Assembly (NCBI GenBank): GCA_017504335.1
Contig: JAFVRI010000119.1
Coordinates: 1-7,827 of the forward strand
Origin: Clostridia bacterium
Lineage (GTDB): Bacteria; Bacillota; Clostridia; Oscillospirales; CAG-272
Direction: 5' to 3'
DNA: 7,827 nt
Shown here piece by piece: positions 1 through 6,841 of this stretch (position 1 is the stretch's first letter; every line of letters starts with the position of its first letter). Under the pieces are notes generated by a model. It did not search any database and was not told the origin of the DNA. It was given only the letters and a program-made list of their open reading frames with translations. Both the position numbers and the translations under genes were made by a program.

Positions 1-1
1 G

Positions 2-1756
2 TCCCAATCCGAGACGGTGACAGATACCGAGGAAATCCCGATGTTCTCCGAAGGCTTGGAATACATGGAATGCTCGGACGGAACGCTTTGCGTAGTGAGC
101 CCCGGGACCTGCAAGGATTCCGTGATCCGTATTCCCGAAACAGTAGAAGGAAAAAAGGTAACCGGAATCGACTTTTCCACATCGGGTGCTTTGCCTTACG
201 TGACCGAGATTCGGATTCCCAAAAGCGTCATTCAAATATGGGAGGGATCCCTTTCGGGATGCTTCAAGCTGAGTGGAATTACGGTAAACGAAGAAAATCC
301 AAAATATCACAGCGCGGGAAATTGTGTGATCGAAACCGAGAAGAAGACTTTGGTCGTCGGTTGTAAAACCAGTGTCATTCCCACGGACGGAAGTGTGACA
401 AAAATCGGCGAGAGCGCCTTCCGAGACTGCTTGGAATTGACGGAAATTTCGATTCCCGAGGGTGTGACGGAGATCGCGCAAGGAGCGTTTTACGGATGTG
501 AAAATTTGGTGAGCGTTTCGATTCCCAACAGCATCGAGCTGATCGAAGACGGTGTCTTCAGCCATTGCACCGCATTGAGCGAGAATGTGTACGGTAATGC
601 CGTGTATTATGGAAACAAGGAAAATCCCCACCTCTACTTGATGAACGGGACGGATCCCTCGCTCACCTCGGTAGTGATTCATCCCGATACGAAGGTCATC
701 GGAAGTAGGGCGTTCTCGGAATACTCCGCATTAACGGAAGCAAATCTTCCCAACGGCTTGAGGATCATTGGGGAATCCGCGTTTCAATCCTGCGGTCGCT
801 TGAAGAGTATTGCAGTTCCCGAAGGAGTGACGCATATCAACGCGAATACGTTCTATGGTTGCGGTGGATTGGAAAGCATCGTGTTGCCCGAAAGCCTAAC
901 GGAAATCAAAGACAGAGCCTTTGAATACTGCGGTGGATTGAAGCGCTTGACGATTCCCGATCGTGTGGTCGCCATAGGAGATTACGCGTTTTCTAACTGT
1001 TATGGACTAACGGAGGTAAAGCTTTCCGCTTCTTTGCTTTCCATCGATCTGTACGCATTTAAAAATTGCGGTTCCTTGACGGAGCTTATTCTTCCTGACC
1101 GTTTGGAAAGCATTGAGTTTGGCGCGTTTGATTCCTGTACCTTGCTGAAGGGAATTACGATCCCCCGTCGTGTGACAAATATATCGAGCGGGGCATTTTC
1201 TAAGTGCGGAAGCATGGAGTACATTGCGGTGGATGAGGAAAATACCACGTATCACAGTGCGGGAAACTGCCTGATTGAAACCGAGAAGAAGACCTTGATC
1301 CTTGGTTGCAAGAACAGCGTCATTCCTACGGACGGAAGCGTTACAAGAATTGGCGGCAATGCGTTTCTTGGGTGCTCCGCTATGACCGAGATCTCGATCC
1401 CGAACAGTGTGACCGAGATCGATGATCTCGCGTTTGGATACTGTCGCAGTTTGACGGGGATCTCGATTCCCAAAGGAGTGACGAATCTGGATAGCAGTGT
1501 GATTTGGGAATGCGTCGATCTGAGAAGTATGACTATTCCCGACAGCGTTACTCGCATAGGAGGATTGGGCTTTGTGGGATGTCTCTCTCTGTCCGTCATT
1601 TACTACGAAGGAGGAGAGGAGGATTGGGAGCAGATCGAGAAGCCTCTGCTCAATGAATTTTCGAGATCCATACCGGTCTGCTATTATTCCGAGACCGAGC
1701 CCACAGGGGAAGGAAGTTATTGGCGTTATATGAACGGTGTACCCGTTGCCTGGTAA
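2..1756 (+). CDS. BspA-like leucine-rich repeat surface protein, 5'-truncated
   Basis: This is the C-terminal 585 codons of a larger protein. The frame is open to the window edge, so the true start and any signal peptide lie upstream. A GTG at 17 could start it, but it has no ribosome site and falls mid-frame. Numbering from that GTG, residues 38-530 are tandem LRR_5 (BspA/TpLRR) units of about 23 residues. They follow the pattern L..I.IP..VT.I...AF..C, for example around residues 141-161, 286-305, 331-351 and 457-476. Members of this family are usually secreted or surface-exposed and bind host or matrix proteins or other cells; that role here is inferred. Residues 88-161 and 403-476 are near-duplicates. 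The C-terminus (about 556-579) has the YYSE..P...G.YW.Y..GVPVAW tail that I recall from clostridial LRR_5 proteins. No LPXTG sorting signal or C-terminal membrane helix follows. A hairpin terminator directly follows the stop codon. The class is secure; the ligand is unknown. Confidence 0.93.
   Translation, partial: SQSETVTDTEEIPMFSEGLEYMECSDGTLCVVSPGTCKDSVIRIPETVEGKKVTGIDFSTSGALPYVTEIRIPKSVIQIWEGSLSGCFKLSGITVNEENPKYHSAGNCVIETEKKTLVVGCKTSVIPTDGSVTKIGESAFRDCLELTEISIPEGVTEIAQGAFYGCENLVSVSIPNSIELIEDGVFSHCTALSENVYGNAVYYGNKENPHLYLMNGTDPSLTSVVIHPDTKVIGSRAFSEYSALTEANLPNGLRIIGESAFQSCGRLKSIAVPEGVTHINANTFYGCGGLESIVLPESLTEIKDRAFEYCGGLKRLTIPDRVVAIGDYAFSNCYGLTEVKLSASLLSIDLYAFKNCGSLTELILPDRLESIEFGAFDSCTLLKGITIPRRVTNISSGAFSKCGSMEYIAVDEENTTYHSAGNCLIETEKKTLILGCKNSVIPTDGSVTRIGGNAFLGCSAMTEISIPNSVTEIDDLAFGYCRSLTGISIPKGVTNLDSSVIWECVDLRSMTIPDSVTRIGGLGFVGCLSLSVIYYEGGEEDWEQIEKPLLNEFSRSIPVCYYSETEPTGEGSYWRYMNGVPVAW
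278..499 (+). repeat. Intragenic duplicated segment, copy 1
   Basis: It encodes residues 88-161 of the LRR protein (counted from the GTG at 17), including YHSAGNCVIETEKKTL and SVIPTDGSVTKIG. The same block recurs 945 bases downstream at 1223-1444, with about 50 of 74 residues identical. It is an island module (a non-canonical LRR insertion with NEEN.KYHSAGN) followed by two ordinary LRR_5 units. Similarity also holds at the DNA level (for example gaaaccgagaagaagac in both copies), which argues for duplication rather than convergence. Confidence 0.85.
1223..1444 (+). repeat. Intragenic duplicated segment, copy 2
   Basis: It encodes residues 403-476 of the LRR protein and matches copy 1 at 278-499 in the same frame (YHSAGNCLIETEKKTL, SVIPTDGSVTRIG). 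Differences are concentrated in the exposed variable positions of the LRR units, while the island core is nearly unchanged. Confidence 0.85.
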
Positions 1757-1804
1757 AAAAGAATCCGTCGTGTGTTGCAGAGCAGTACACGACGGATTTC
1801 TTTT
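1755..1804. terminator. Bidirectional intrinsic terminator between LRR gene and enolase
   Basis: Bases 1762-1778 pair with 1782-1798 to give a 17-bp stem (two G-T wobbles) closed by the 3-base loop AGA. The outer 12 bp (AATCCGTCGTGT with ACACGACGGATT) are perfect. A T-tract (tctttt, 1799-1804) follows on the plus strand, and an A-tract (aaaaaag, 1755-1761) precedes it, giving a U-tract on the minus strand. The LRR stop codon ends at 1756 and the enolase stop lies at 1808-1810, so one hairpin serves both convergent genes. Confidence 0.92.
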
Positions 1805-1807
1805 ACT

Positions 1808-3115
1808 TCATCCTCGGATGATACGGTCAGGAATTGCCTCGGGCATTCCCGCGTAGCCAAATCTTCCGCCGCTGTTCAGCGCCGATTCGATGCGGAGCAG
1901 GCGATTGTATTTTGCTACCCGTTCGCTTCGGCAGGGTGCGCCTGTCTTGATGAAGGGGGCATTCATAGCAACGGCAATATCCGCAATGGTCGTGTCCTCG
2001 GTTTCCCCGGAACGGTGAGAGAGAATAAAGCGATAGCCCGCATCCTTGGCAAGATGAATGACCTCTACAGTCTCGCTCAGGGTTCCGATCTGGTTGGGCT
2101 TGATCAGAATGGAATTGCCCAGTCCCCTGCCAATACCCTCCCGCAGACGCTCGGTATTTGTTACAAACAGATCGTCACCCACCAGCATGATGCTATTGCC
2201 CAATCGGCGAGTCAGCTCCGCCCAGCCGTCAGTGTCTCGCTGATCCAATCCGTCTTCAATGGAAAGGATAGAAGGGAATCGCTCTGAAAGGGATTCCCAA
2301 TAGCCGATCAGCTCGTCTCTCGTGTATTCCTTCCCACTTTTTGGCATGCGGTAGTCTCCATTGTCGTACCATTCGGATGCGGCGGCATCCAGCGCAATCC
2401 TGATCTGCTCCACTGTATAGCCTGATTCCTTGATTGCCTCTTCAATGAGAATAATAGCTTCTTCGTCTCCCGACAAATCGGGGGCATATCCTCCCTCGTC
2501 TCCTACGGTGGTTGGGTAATTCTTTTCCTTTAAAAGCTTTCCCAATGCATGGTAGATCTCACTTCCCGCGCGTAAGGCATCGGAAAAACGGGAAAAGCCG
2601 ATGGGAACGATCATAAATTCCTGGATCTCCACATTGTTGGAGGCATGGGCGCCTCCATTTAAAATATTCATCATGGGAACGGGCAGACGGTAAGCATCCA
2701 CTCCTCCAAGATAACGGAAGAGGGGCGTGTGATACCAATTAGCTGCCGCTCTGGCTGACGCGAGGGAAACCGCCAGGATGGCATTGGCACCCAGCTTTTT
2801 CTTGTTTTCGGTTCCGTCCAATCGGCAAAGCAGACGGTCCAGCTCTGCCTGCTCTGCGGCACTGACTCCCGCAATGGCGGGGGAAATGACACGGCAGATA
2901 TCGGAGACTGCCTGATAAACTCCCTTGCCTCCGAATCGCTTGGGGTCATTGTCTCTTTTTTCATGGGCTTCGTAGATGCCTGTGGATGCACCCGACGGCA
3001 CACTTGCCATTCCAACGGTTCCATCTGCCAAAAATACAGATGCTTCCACGGTGGGATTTCCTCTGGAATCTAAAATTTCTCTGGCACAGCACTTGATGAT
3101 CTGCGGCTTGTTCAT
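1808..3115 (-). CDS. eno: Enolase (phosphopyruvate hydratase)
   Basis: Enolase interconverts 2-phosphoglycerate and phosphoenolpyruvate in cytosolic glycolysis and gluconeogenesis. The 435-residue length is normal for bacteria. The N-terminal domain has AREILDSRGNPTVE and the mobile loop SGASTG (41-46). The barrel domain has GDEGG with the catalytic acid Glu207. Mg ligands by family alignment are Asp243 (ALDAAAS), Glu287 (SIEDGL) and Asp314 (LVGDDLFVTN). The enolase signature is at LIKPNQIGTLSE with Lys339, SHRSGETEDT lies at 366-375, and Lys390 is in IKTGAP. All expected catalytic residues are present, so the enzyme should be active. The ATG start is supported by AAAGGAAGGTG (minus strand, 3124-3134), 8 bases upstream. 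The gene stands alone: it is convergent with the LRR gene, with which it shares a terminator, and divergent from the isomerase gene. Its promoter must lie in 3135-3280 but I found no good -35/-10 pair on the minus strand. Confidence 0.98.
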   Translation of the reverse strand: MNKPQIIKCCAREILDSRGNPTVEASVFLADGTVGMASVPSGASTGIYEAHEKRDNDPKRFGGKGVYQAVSDICRVISPAIAGVSAAEQAELDRLLCRLDGTENKKKLGANAILAVSLASARAAANWYHTPLFRYLGGVDAYRLPVPMMNILNGGAHASNNVEIQEFMIVPIGFSRFSDALRAGSEIYHALGKLLKEKNYPTTVGDEGGYAPDLSGDEEAIILIEEAIKESGYTVEQIRIALDAAASEWYDNGDYRMPKSGKEYTRDELIGYWESLSERFPSILSIEDGLDQRDTDGWAELTRRLGNSIMLVGDDLFVTNTERLREGIGRGLGNSILIKPNQIGTLSETVEVIHLAKDAGYRFILSHRSGETEDTTIADIAVAMNAPFIKTGAPCRSERVAKYNRLLRIESALNSGGRFGYAGMPEAIPDRIIRG

Positions 3116-3216
3116 AGGATCTTCACCTTCCTTTGTGTCGTTCTACGAAGCATAGTATGGGCAAATTTCCCTTGAATTATGCCGAGTCATGATAAATCAA
3201 GTCCAAAGAAATGTGC

Positions 3217-3245
3217 TTGACACGGTGTGCATTTTATATTATAAT
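3217..3245 (+). promoter_or_regulatory. Consensus sigma-A promoter for the isomerase gene
   Basis: The -35 box TTGACA (3217-3222) and the -10 box TATAAT (3240-3245) both match consensus exactly and are separated by an ideal 17-base spacer. Transcription would start near 3252, leaving a leader of about 30 bases before the ATG at 3281. No long operator-like inverted repeat overlaps the promoter; only the short imperfect palindrome ACACGGTGT sits within and just after the -35 box. Strong, possibly constitutive expression is inferred. Confidence 0.88.
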
Positions 3246-3266
3246 TAAACTATCAAATTTTTTTGA

Positions 3267-3271
3267 AAGGA
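3267..3271 (+). promoter_or_regulatory. Ribosome binding site deciding the isomerase start
   Basis: AAGGA sits 9 bases upstream of the ATG at 3281. An in-frame TTG at 3263 would give six extra residues (MKGNED), but it lies upstream of this site and has no ribosome site of its own. The ATG at 3281 is therefore the better start. Confidence 0.8.
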
Positions 3272-3280
3272 AATGAGGAT

Positions 3281-4135
3281 ATGTACCGTTTTCCGATTGG
3301 TGTTATTATTGATTCTTTCCGTACCGATACTCGTACGGCGATTGAAAAGGCGGCAGCGCTTGGCGCACAGGGTATTCAGATGTACAGCACAAAGGGAGAA
3401 AATTCTCCCGAGAGCCTGACGCCCGAGAAGCGTCGCGCGCTTTTGGATTTGGTGAAGTCCAACGGTCTTTGCTTTTCCGCTCTTTGCGGAGACCTCGGTG
3501 AGGGATTTTTCCGTCCCGAGCGCAACCCCATGCTGATCGAGAAATCCAAAAGAATTTTGGATCTGGCAAAGGAGCTGGAAACCGATATTGTAACGACGCA
3601 TATCGGCGTTGTTCCCGCGGATCCTAACCACGACCGATATAAGATCATGCAGGAGGCTTGCTTTGAGTTGTCACGTTATGCCGATTCCATCGGCTCTCAT
3701 TTCGCCATTGAGACGGGTCCCGAGCCCTCGGTTGTTCTGAAGCGCTTTCTGGATAGCCTCGGCTCTCGCGGCGTAGCGGTAAACCTGGACCCCGCCAACC
3801 TTGTGATGGTGGTTGGCGACGATCCCGTAGAGGCAGTACACAATTTGAAGGATTATATCGTGCATACGCATGCCAAGGACGGCGTGATGTTAGAGCGCAC
3901 AAATCCCGAATATATTTACAAGGTAACCCCCAAGCCGGAAGAGATCGCGGGCGTGAAATTTTTCCGTGAGGTTCCTCTGGGTGAGGGCGGTGTGAATTTC
4001 ACTGACTACCTAAAGGCATTGGAAGATGTGGGCTACCGCGGATTCCTGACCATCGAGAGAGAAGCGGGTGACGATCCCTCCCGTGACATTGGCATCGCCA
4101 AGGCACATCTGGAATCCGTTATGGACGCAAACTGA
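3281..4135 (+). CDS. Sugar phosphate isomerase/epimerase family TIM-barrel protein
   Basis: This is a 284-residue cytosolic protein of the xylose isomerase-like TIM barrel superfamily (AP endonuclease family 2, COG1082 type). Members isomerise or epimerise sugars, keto-sugars or inositol derivatives using a divalent metal. Candidate metal or catalytic residues at the ends of barrel strands are His107 (TTHIG), Glu144 (FAIETG), Asp170 (VNLDPAN), His195/His197 (VHTHAKD) and Glu259 (LTIERE). This is the set expected for an active member. The segment PLGEGGVNF (232-240) before the last strands is also typical. The length is normal. The start was chosen as the ATG with a well-placed AAGGA rather than the upstream TTG. 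The gene appears monocistronic, with its own perfect promoter and a hairpin terminator about 160 bases after the stop. The neighbours do not reveal the substrate: no kinase, transporter or dehydrogenase accompanies it. The fold is secure; the exact reaction is unknown. Confidence 0.9.
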   Translation: MYRFPIGVIIDSFRTDTRTAIEKAAALGAQGIQMYSTKGENSPESLTPEKRRALLDLVKSNGLCFSALCGDLGEGFFRPERNPMLIEKSKRILDLAKELETDIVTTHIGVVPADPNHDRYKIMQEACFELSRYADSIGSHFAIETGPEPSVVLKRFLDSLGSRGVAVNLDPANLVMVVGDDPVEAVHNLKDYIVHTHAKDGVMLERTNPEYIYKVTPKPEEIAGVKFFREVPLGEGGVNFTDYLKALEDVGYRGFLTIEREAGDDPSRDIGIAKAHLESVMDAN

Positions 4136-4290
4136 AGACGCAGGGGGATGCGGGTCGCTTTCAGAAACCAAACTCCGCTTCGCTGCAAAAAGCTGCGTTT
4201 TTGGGCTCCTCAAAACTTTATTACAGGCTATTTCTTGACCTTTGTGCATTCTCCTCGTCATTTTTTGTGTAACATAATGTTTTTCATAAC
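4136..4290. other. Intergenic stretch without a convincing gene
   Basis: This is spacer between the isomerase stop and the terminator hairpin. It holds several short repeats: CGCA..TGCG around 4140-4150, GCTGCAAAAAGCTGC (a direct repeat) around 4180-4195, and CAAAAA..TTTTTG, a weak A/T hairpin with a GCTGCG loop. Short open frames exist on both strands, but none has a well-placed ribosome site or recognisable protein. The block from about 4150 to 4250 has a different texture from the neighbouring genes and might be a remnant or a dispersed intergenic repeat; I cannot tell from one copy. Confidence 0.5.
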
Positions 4291-4292
4291 GA

Positions 4293-4337
4293 AGAAATCG
4301 ATCGGACAGCTTACGCTACCGATCGATTTCTGTTTTT
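4293..4337 (+). terminator. Intrinsic terminator between isomerase and beta-propeller genes
   Basis: A perfect 13-bp stem (AGAAATCGATCGG, 4293-4305, with its complement at 4319-4331) encloses a 13-base loop and is followed on the plus strand by TGTTTTTATTTT. It is a good terminator for plus-strand transcripts from the isomerase gene. The beta-propeller stop codon on the minus strand (4336-4338) lies inside the T-tract, so the same hairpin also ends that message. In that direction no uninterrupted U-run follows the stem, so minus-strand termination may be weaker. Confidence 0.85.
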
Positions 4338-6246
4338 ATTTTGTGATGGGGATTTCCGCTACCTCAAAACCGTCAGCATGGAAGAGATATAAGAAATTAT
4401 CCTCTGTAAATGCTCGTGCGGATGATAACAGGGAAGAGGTGGGAAGTGTGAGAAGCTCATGCAGATGATAACCGTCAAAAATCAGAAGCACATATTGACT
4501 TTGGCAGGGGTTATCCGAGCCGTATCGGCTGATTGCAAAGCCGAGTATTTGATTTTTACGGTCGATGAAATAGGATTTATAGTCGGTAGCATAGTCTCCT
4601 TGCGGTTCTTCGTATACCGCTACGGATTCCACACCGTTTTTGCCTTCCTCATAAATTTCTATTTTGACCGTATCCCAACCGTTTCCTCTGCCGATGCCCA
4701 GAAGGAAGCCGTTGCCGAAATTTATAAGTGAGCTGGAAAAGCCCTCGATGGTGCCGGTATCCTTCCATGTGATACGGTCGGGATCGCTCAGGTCAAAGAA
4801 AAATACGGGATCGGACAGCTGCAGGGACGTACAAACGTAAGCGGCGGCTTGATCAAACCGTACCGAGCGTACCTGTTCGCCATCGGGAGCAAAATGCTCG
4901 ACCATGCTTCGAACCGTCATGGTGGATAGATCGATGATATAGAGATTGGCATTGGTTGCGTTGACACTGATATCATACAGCTCGACCGTTCCGTCATGAA
5001 GATGTCTTTTGGTTTGATATTGCTCGGTGGTGGTTACAATGCGAAGCATTCCGCGGTATTCATCCATGCTGTATTGGTTTAAAACGCTTCCGCTGACCGT
5101 AACCGCTCCCCGATAAACAAAGCAATTGTTGTCAAAGGAAAGACGGCTGATTTCGGTCATGACGGTTTCGATAACAATTCCTTTAGACTCGTTTTTTTCT
5201 TCTTGAAATTCTCGTGTGGCATAAATCGATTCTTCGGAGACATAGATTTCACGGGAATAGGAAAGAAGTGCGGCGCATCCCTTGAGCGAAAGGGTATCCT
5301 CGTCCAAACGGCAGATGACGGTATATCGGCTGTTTGTCAGATTCTCGGGGCAGAAAATATCCTTCATTGGGATGGAGGCTTCTCCATCCTTTGTTTTGAT
5401 TTGGGGGATAAAGGTTTTTTCGTCCGAGAAATCGACATTGCGTCCTACTGAATATTCGGTCATCAGGATCAGATCTCCTTCCGTAGAACGGGAGCTGAGA
5501 TAACCGCCCGAAATGCAGATTTCATGCTTCTTTTGAATGGCTTCGGGATTGCTCACATCCAAGGAAACGATTCCCACTTTGGTCCCTTGGGAATTGATTT
5601 GATGAGGCATGACGATGGTAACGGTTTTTCCGTCTTGAGACAGATATATCTCTCCCTTTTGGTAATAATAGTAGCCGGGTGTATTGAAAATCGGCCCCAC
5701 CTCGTAGCGTCCGAGCTCGCGGCTGTTTTCTCCCTCAATGGAATAAATGACCAAGACATTGCTTCGTAGGTAGAATACACGGTCATGGGTACGTTTGAAC
5801 AGATCGCCTTCAATCATCCCTTCGACCTGATTATCGGTTACCTCCACGTAATGGTCGGTCCCGACGGAGGGAGGGGCACCTTCATCTGCGTTTTCCATAT
5901 CTCCATCTGCAATTGCATCTTTGGATTCAAAATTGAAAAATCGGTTCATAAGAAGCTGAAAATTGTTTTCGGCAGATAGGGGAGTATAATTGAGGTCACT
6001 GATTTTTTGAATCACCTCGTAATATTCGCTTCCCTCGTATTGGCTTAAGTCATTTTTGGGTTCCTTAAAGGGTAAGAAAAGCCAAAGAGAAAGACTGACG
6101 CTCAGAAGGCAGAAGCAAGCGGCAAGAGTGCTCCATTTATAGATTTTCGTTCGACTGTAACGGGGGGAGCGGTGAGGGTTTGCCTCCTCCAAATATGTAT
6201 CTTCCATTCCGCTCATCTCGTGTAAAAGTTTTTCTTTCTTTTTCAT
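4336..6246 (-). CDS. Membrane-anchored beta-propeller protein, putative anti-sigma/sensor partner
   Basis: This 636-residue protein belongs to the Beta_propel family (PF09826/COG4880 type). Residues 1-36 form a short charged cytoplasmic tail (GMEDTYLEEA at 13-22, then basic residues). Residues 38-60 are one hydrophobic helix (TLAACFCLLSVSLSLWLFLP), and the rest should be extracytoplasmic. An acidic linker (about 108-135) precedes family hallmarks: VTDNQVEGMIEGDLF (136-150, a variant of T.VQV.GVDE.DIVKT), REIYVSEESIYATRE (332-346), NQYSMDEYRGMLRIVTTT (389-406), VRSVRFDQAAAYV (459-471) and FFDLSDPDRI (483-492). It overlaps the upstream ECF sigma gene by ATGA and has its own AAGGAGGG site, so the two are co-translated. 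Single-pass partners of ECF sigma factors commonly act as anti-sigma factors, and clostridial examples share the E/D-rich tail plus LAACLCL-type helix. No HxxxCxxC zinc anti-sigma motif is present. The anti-sigma or sensor role is inferred; the fold family is well supported. Confidence 0.9.
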   Translation of the reverse strand: MKKKEKLLHEMSGMEDTYLEEANPHRSPRYSRTKIYKWSTLAACFCLLSVSLSLWLFLPFKEPKNDLSQYEGSEYYEVIQKISDLNYTPLSAENNFQLLMNRFFNFESKDAIADGDMENADEGAPPSVGTDHYVEVTDNQVEGMIEGDLFKRTHDRVFYLRSNVLVIYSIEGENSRELGRYEVGPIFNTPGYYYYQKGEIYLSQDGKTVTIVMPHQINSQGTKVGIVSLDVSNPEAIQKKHEICISGGYLSSRSTEGDLILMTEYSVGRNVDFSDEKTFIPQIKTKDGEASIPMKDIFCPENLTNSRYTVICRLDEDTLSLKGCAALLSYSREIYVSEESIYATREFQEEKNESKGIVIETVMTEISRLSFDNNCFVYRGAVTVSGSVLNQYSMDEYRGMLRIVTTTEQYQTKRHLHDGTVELYDISVNATNANLYIIDLSTMTVRSMVEHFAPDGEQVRSVRFDQAAAYVCTSLQLSDPVFFFDLSDPDRITWKDTGTIEGFSSSLINFGNGFLLGIGRGNGWDTVKIEIYEEGKNGVESVAVYEEPQGDYATDYKSYFIDRKNQILGFAISRYGSDNPCQSQYVLLIFDGYHLHELLTLPTSSLLSSARAFTEDNFLYLFHADGFEVAEIPITK

Positions 6247-6800
6247 AGGGAAATGCCCTCCTTTTCCAAATGTGCTCGGAGCCTTTGCCGGGCTCGGTGT
6301 AGGGTGACCTTGACACGGTTTTCACTGATTCCCACATTTTTTGCGATATCGGCAATGGAACAGAGATACCAGTACCGTTGCAAAAAGATCACGCGCGTCC
6401 TCTTCGGCAGATCGGCGAGAAACCCGTTCATAGAAGAAGCCAGTGCCGTTGATTCAATGTCATTCGCTTCGGATTCGGGATCCGCCAGAACCTCGGCAAG
6501 CTCTTCCAATGCTACCTCGATCCCACCGTTTCTTTTTTTCGCGTGGTGGGCGGCGTAGCGATTCAGCGCCAGATTGCGGGTGATCTTTCCCAAAAAGCAG
6601 GAAAGCTTTTCGGGGCGGTGCGGGGGAATCGAATTCCACGCACGCAGATAGGTATCGTTGACGCATTCCTCGGCATCAAGATCATGGGCGAGGATGTTCA
6701 TCGCAATGGTATGGCAGTATTTGCCGTATCGATTTGCTGTTTCGGCTATCGCCTGCTCGTTTCGTTCCCAATAAAGCGCCACGATTTGACGGTCTTCCAT
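6243..6800 (-). CDS. ECF-type RNA polymerase sigma factor
   Basis: This 185-residue sigma-70 family factor has only regions 2 and 4, as in the extracytoplasmic function group. It would direct core RNA polymerase to its own promoter set. Region 2 spans about residues 20-88, with the core-binding segment DAEECVNDTYLRAW (42-55) and FLGKITRNLALNRY (69-82) for -10 recognition. A variable linker rich in acidic residues (about 93-120) follows. Region 4 spans about 128-178, with LPKRTRVIFLQRYW and the helix-turn-helix SIADIAKNVGISENRVKVTLHRARQRL. The start is fixed by the full-consensus AAGGAGGTGA (minus strand, 6805-6814) 4 bases before ATG. The stop overlaps the start of the beta-propeller gene by four bases, indicating an operon and translational coupling, so the downstream membrane protein probably controls its activity. 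A candidate ECF-type promoter lies about 40 bases upstream, consistent with autoregulation. No signs of truncation. Confidence 0.96.
   Translation of the reverse strand: MEDRQIVALYWERNEQAIAETANRYGKYCHTIAMNILAHDLDAEECVNDTYLRAWNSIPPHRPEKLSCFLGKITRNLALNRYAAHHAKKRNGGIEVALEELAEVLADPESEANDIESTALASSMNGFLADLPKRTRVIFLQRYWYLCSIADIAKNVGISENRVKVTLHRARQRLRAHLEKEGISL
6256..6263 (-). promoter_or_regulatory. Ribosome binding site of the beta-propeller gene inside the sigma gene
   Basis: AAGGAGGG on the minus strand lies 9 bases before the ATG at 6246, within the last codons of the sigma gene. Together with the ATGA overlap it fixes the start and allows both reinitiation and independent initiation. Confidence 0.85.
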
Positions 6801-6841
6801 ACGGTCACCTCCTTGATGGGATTCAAAGGCCTTTCACCTAT

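Noticed and set aside
1772..2287. A 171-codon open frame on the plus strand
   Set aside because: It is antisense to the C-terminal half of enolase, begins inside the terminator hairpin and resembles no known protein.
3116..3260. A minus-strand enolase promoter using CATAAT or CATACT as -10 box
   Set aside because: Neither box has an acceptable -35 partner at 16-18 bases, so I did not annotate it, although a promoter must exist in this region.
3263..3280. TTG at 3263 as the start of the isomerase gene
   Set aside because: It lies upstream of the AAGGA ribosome site that is well spaced for the ATG at 3281, and the added residues MKGNED do not belong to the barrel's first strand.
4010..4261. 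An 83-codon open frame on the minus strand
   Set aside because: Its 3' half is antisense to the end of the isomerase gene. The GAGGAG before its ATG is too close to act as a ribosome site.
4148..4468. A 106-codon open frame on the plus strand downstream of the isomerase gene
   Set aside because: It runs through the terminator hairpin and into the antisense of the beta-propeller gene, and it has no properly spaced ribosome site or recognisable protein sequence.
6825..6834. Palindrome AAAGGCCTTT in the sigma operon leader as an operator
   Set aside because: It is only 10 bases, has no second copy and nothing else indicates a regulator binding there.
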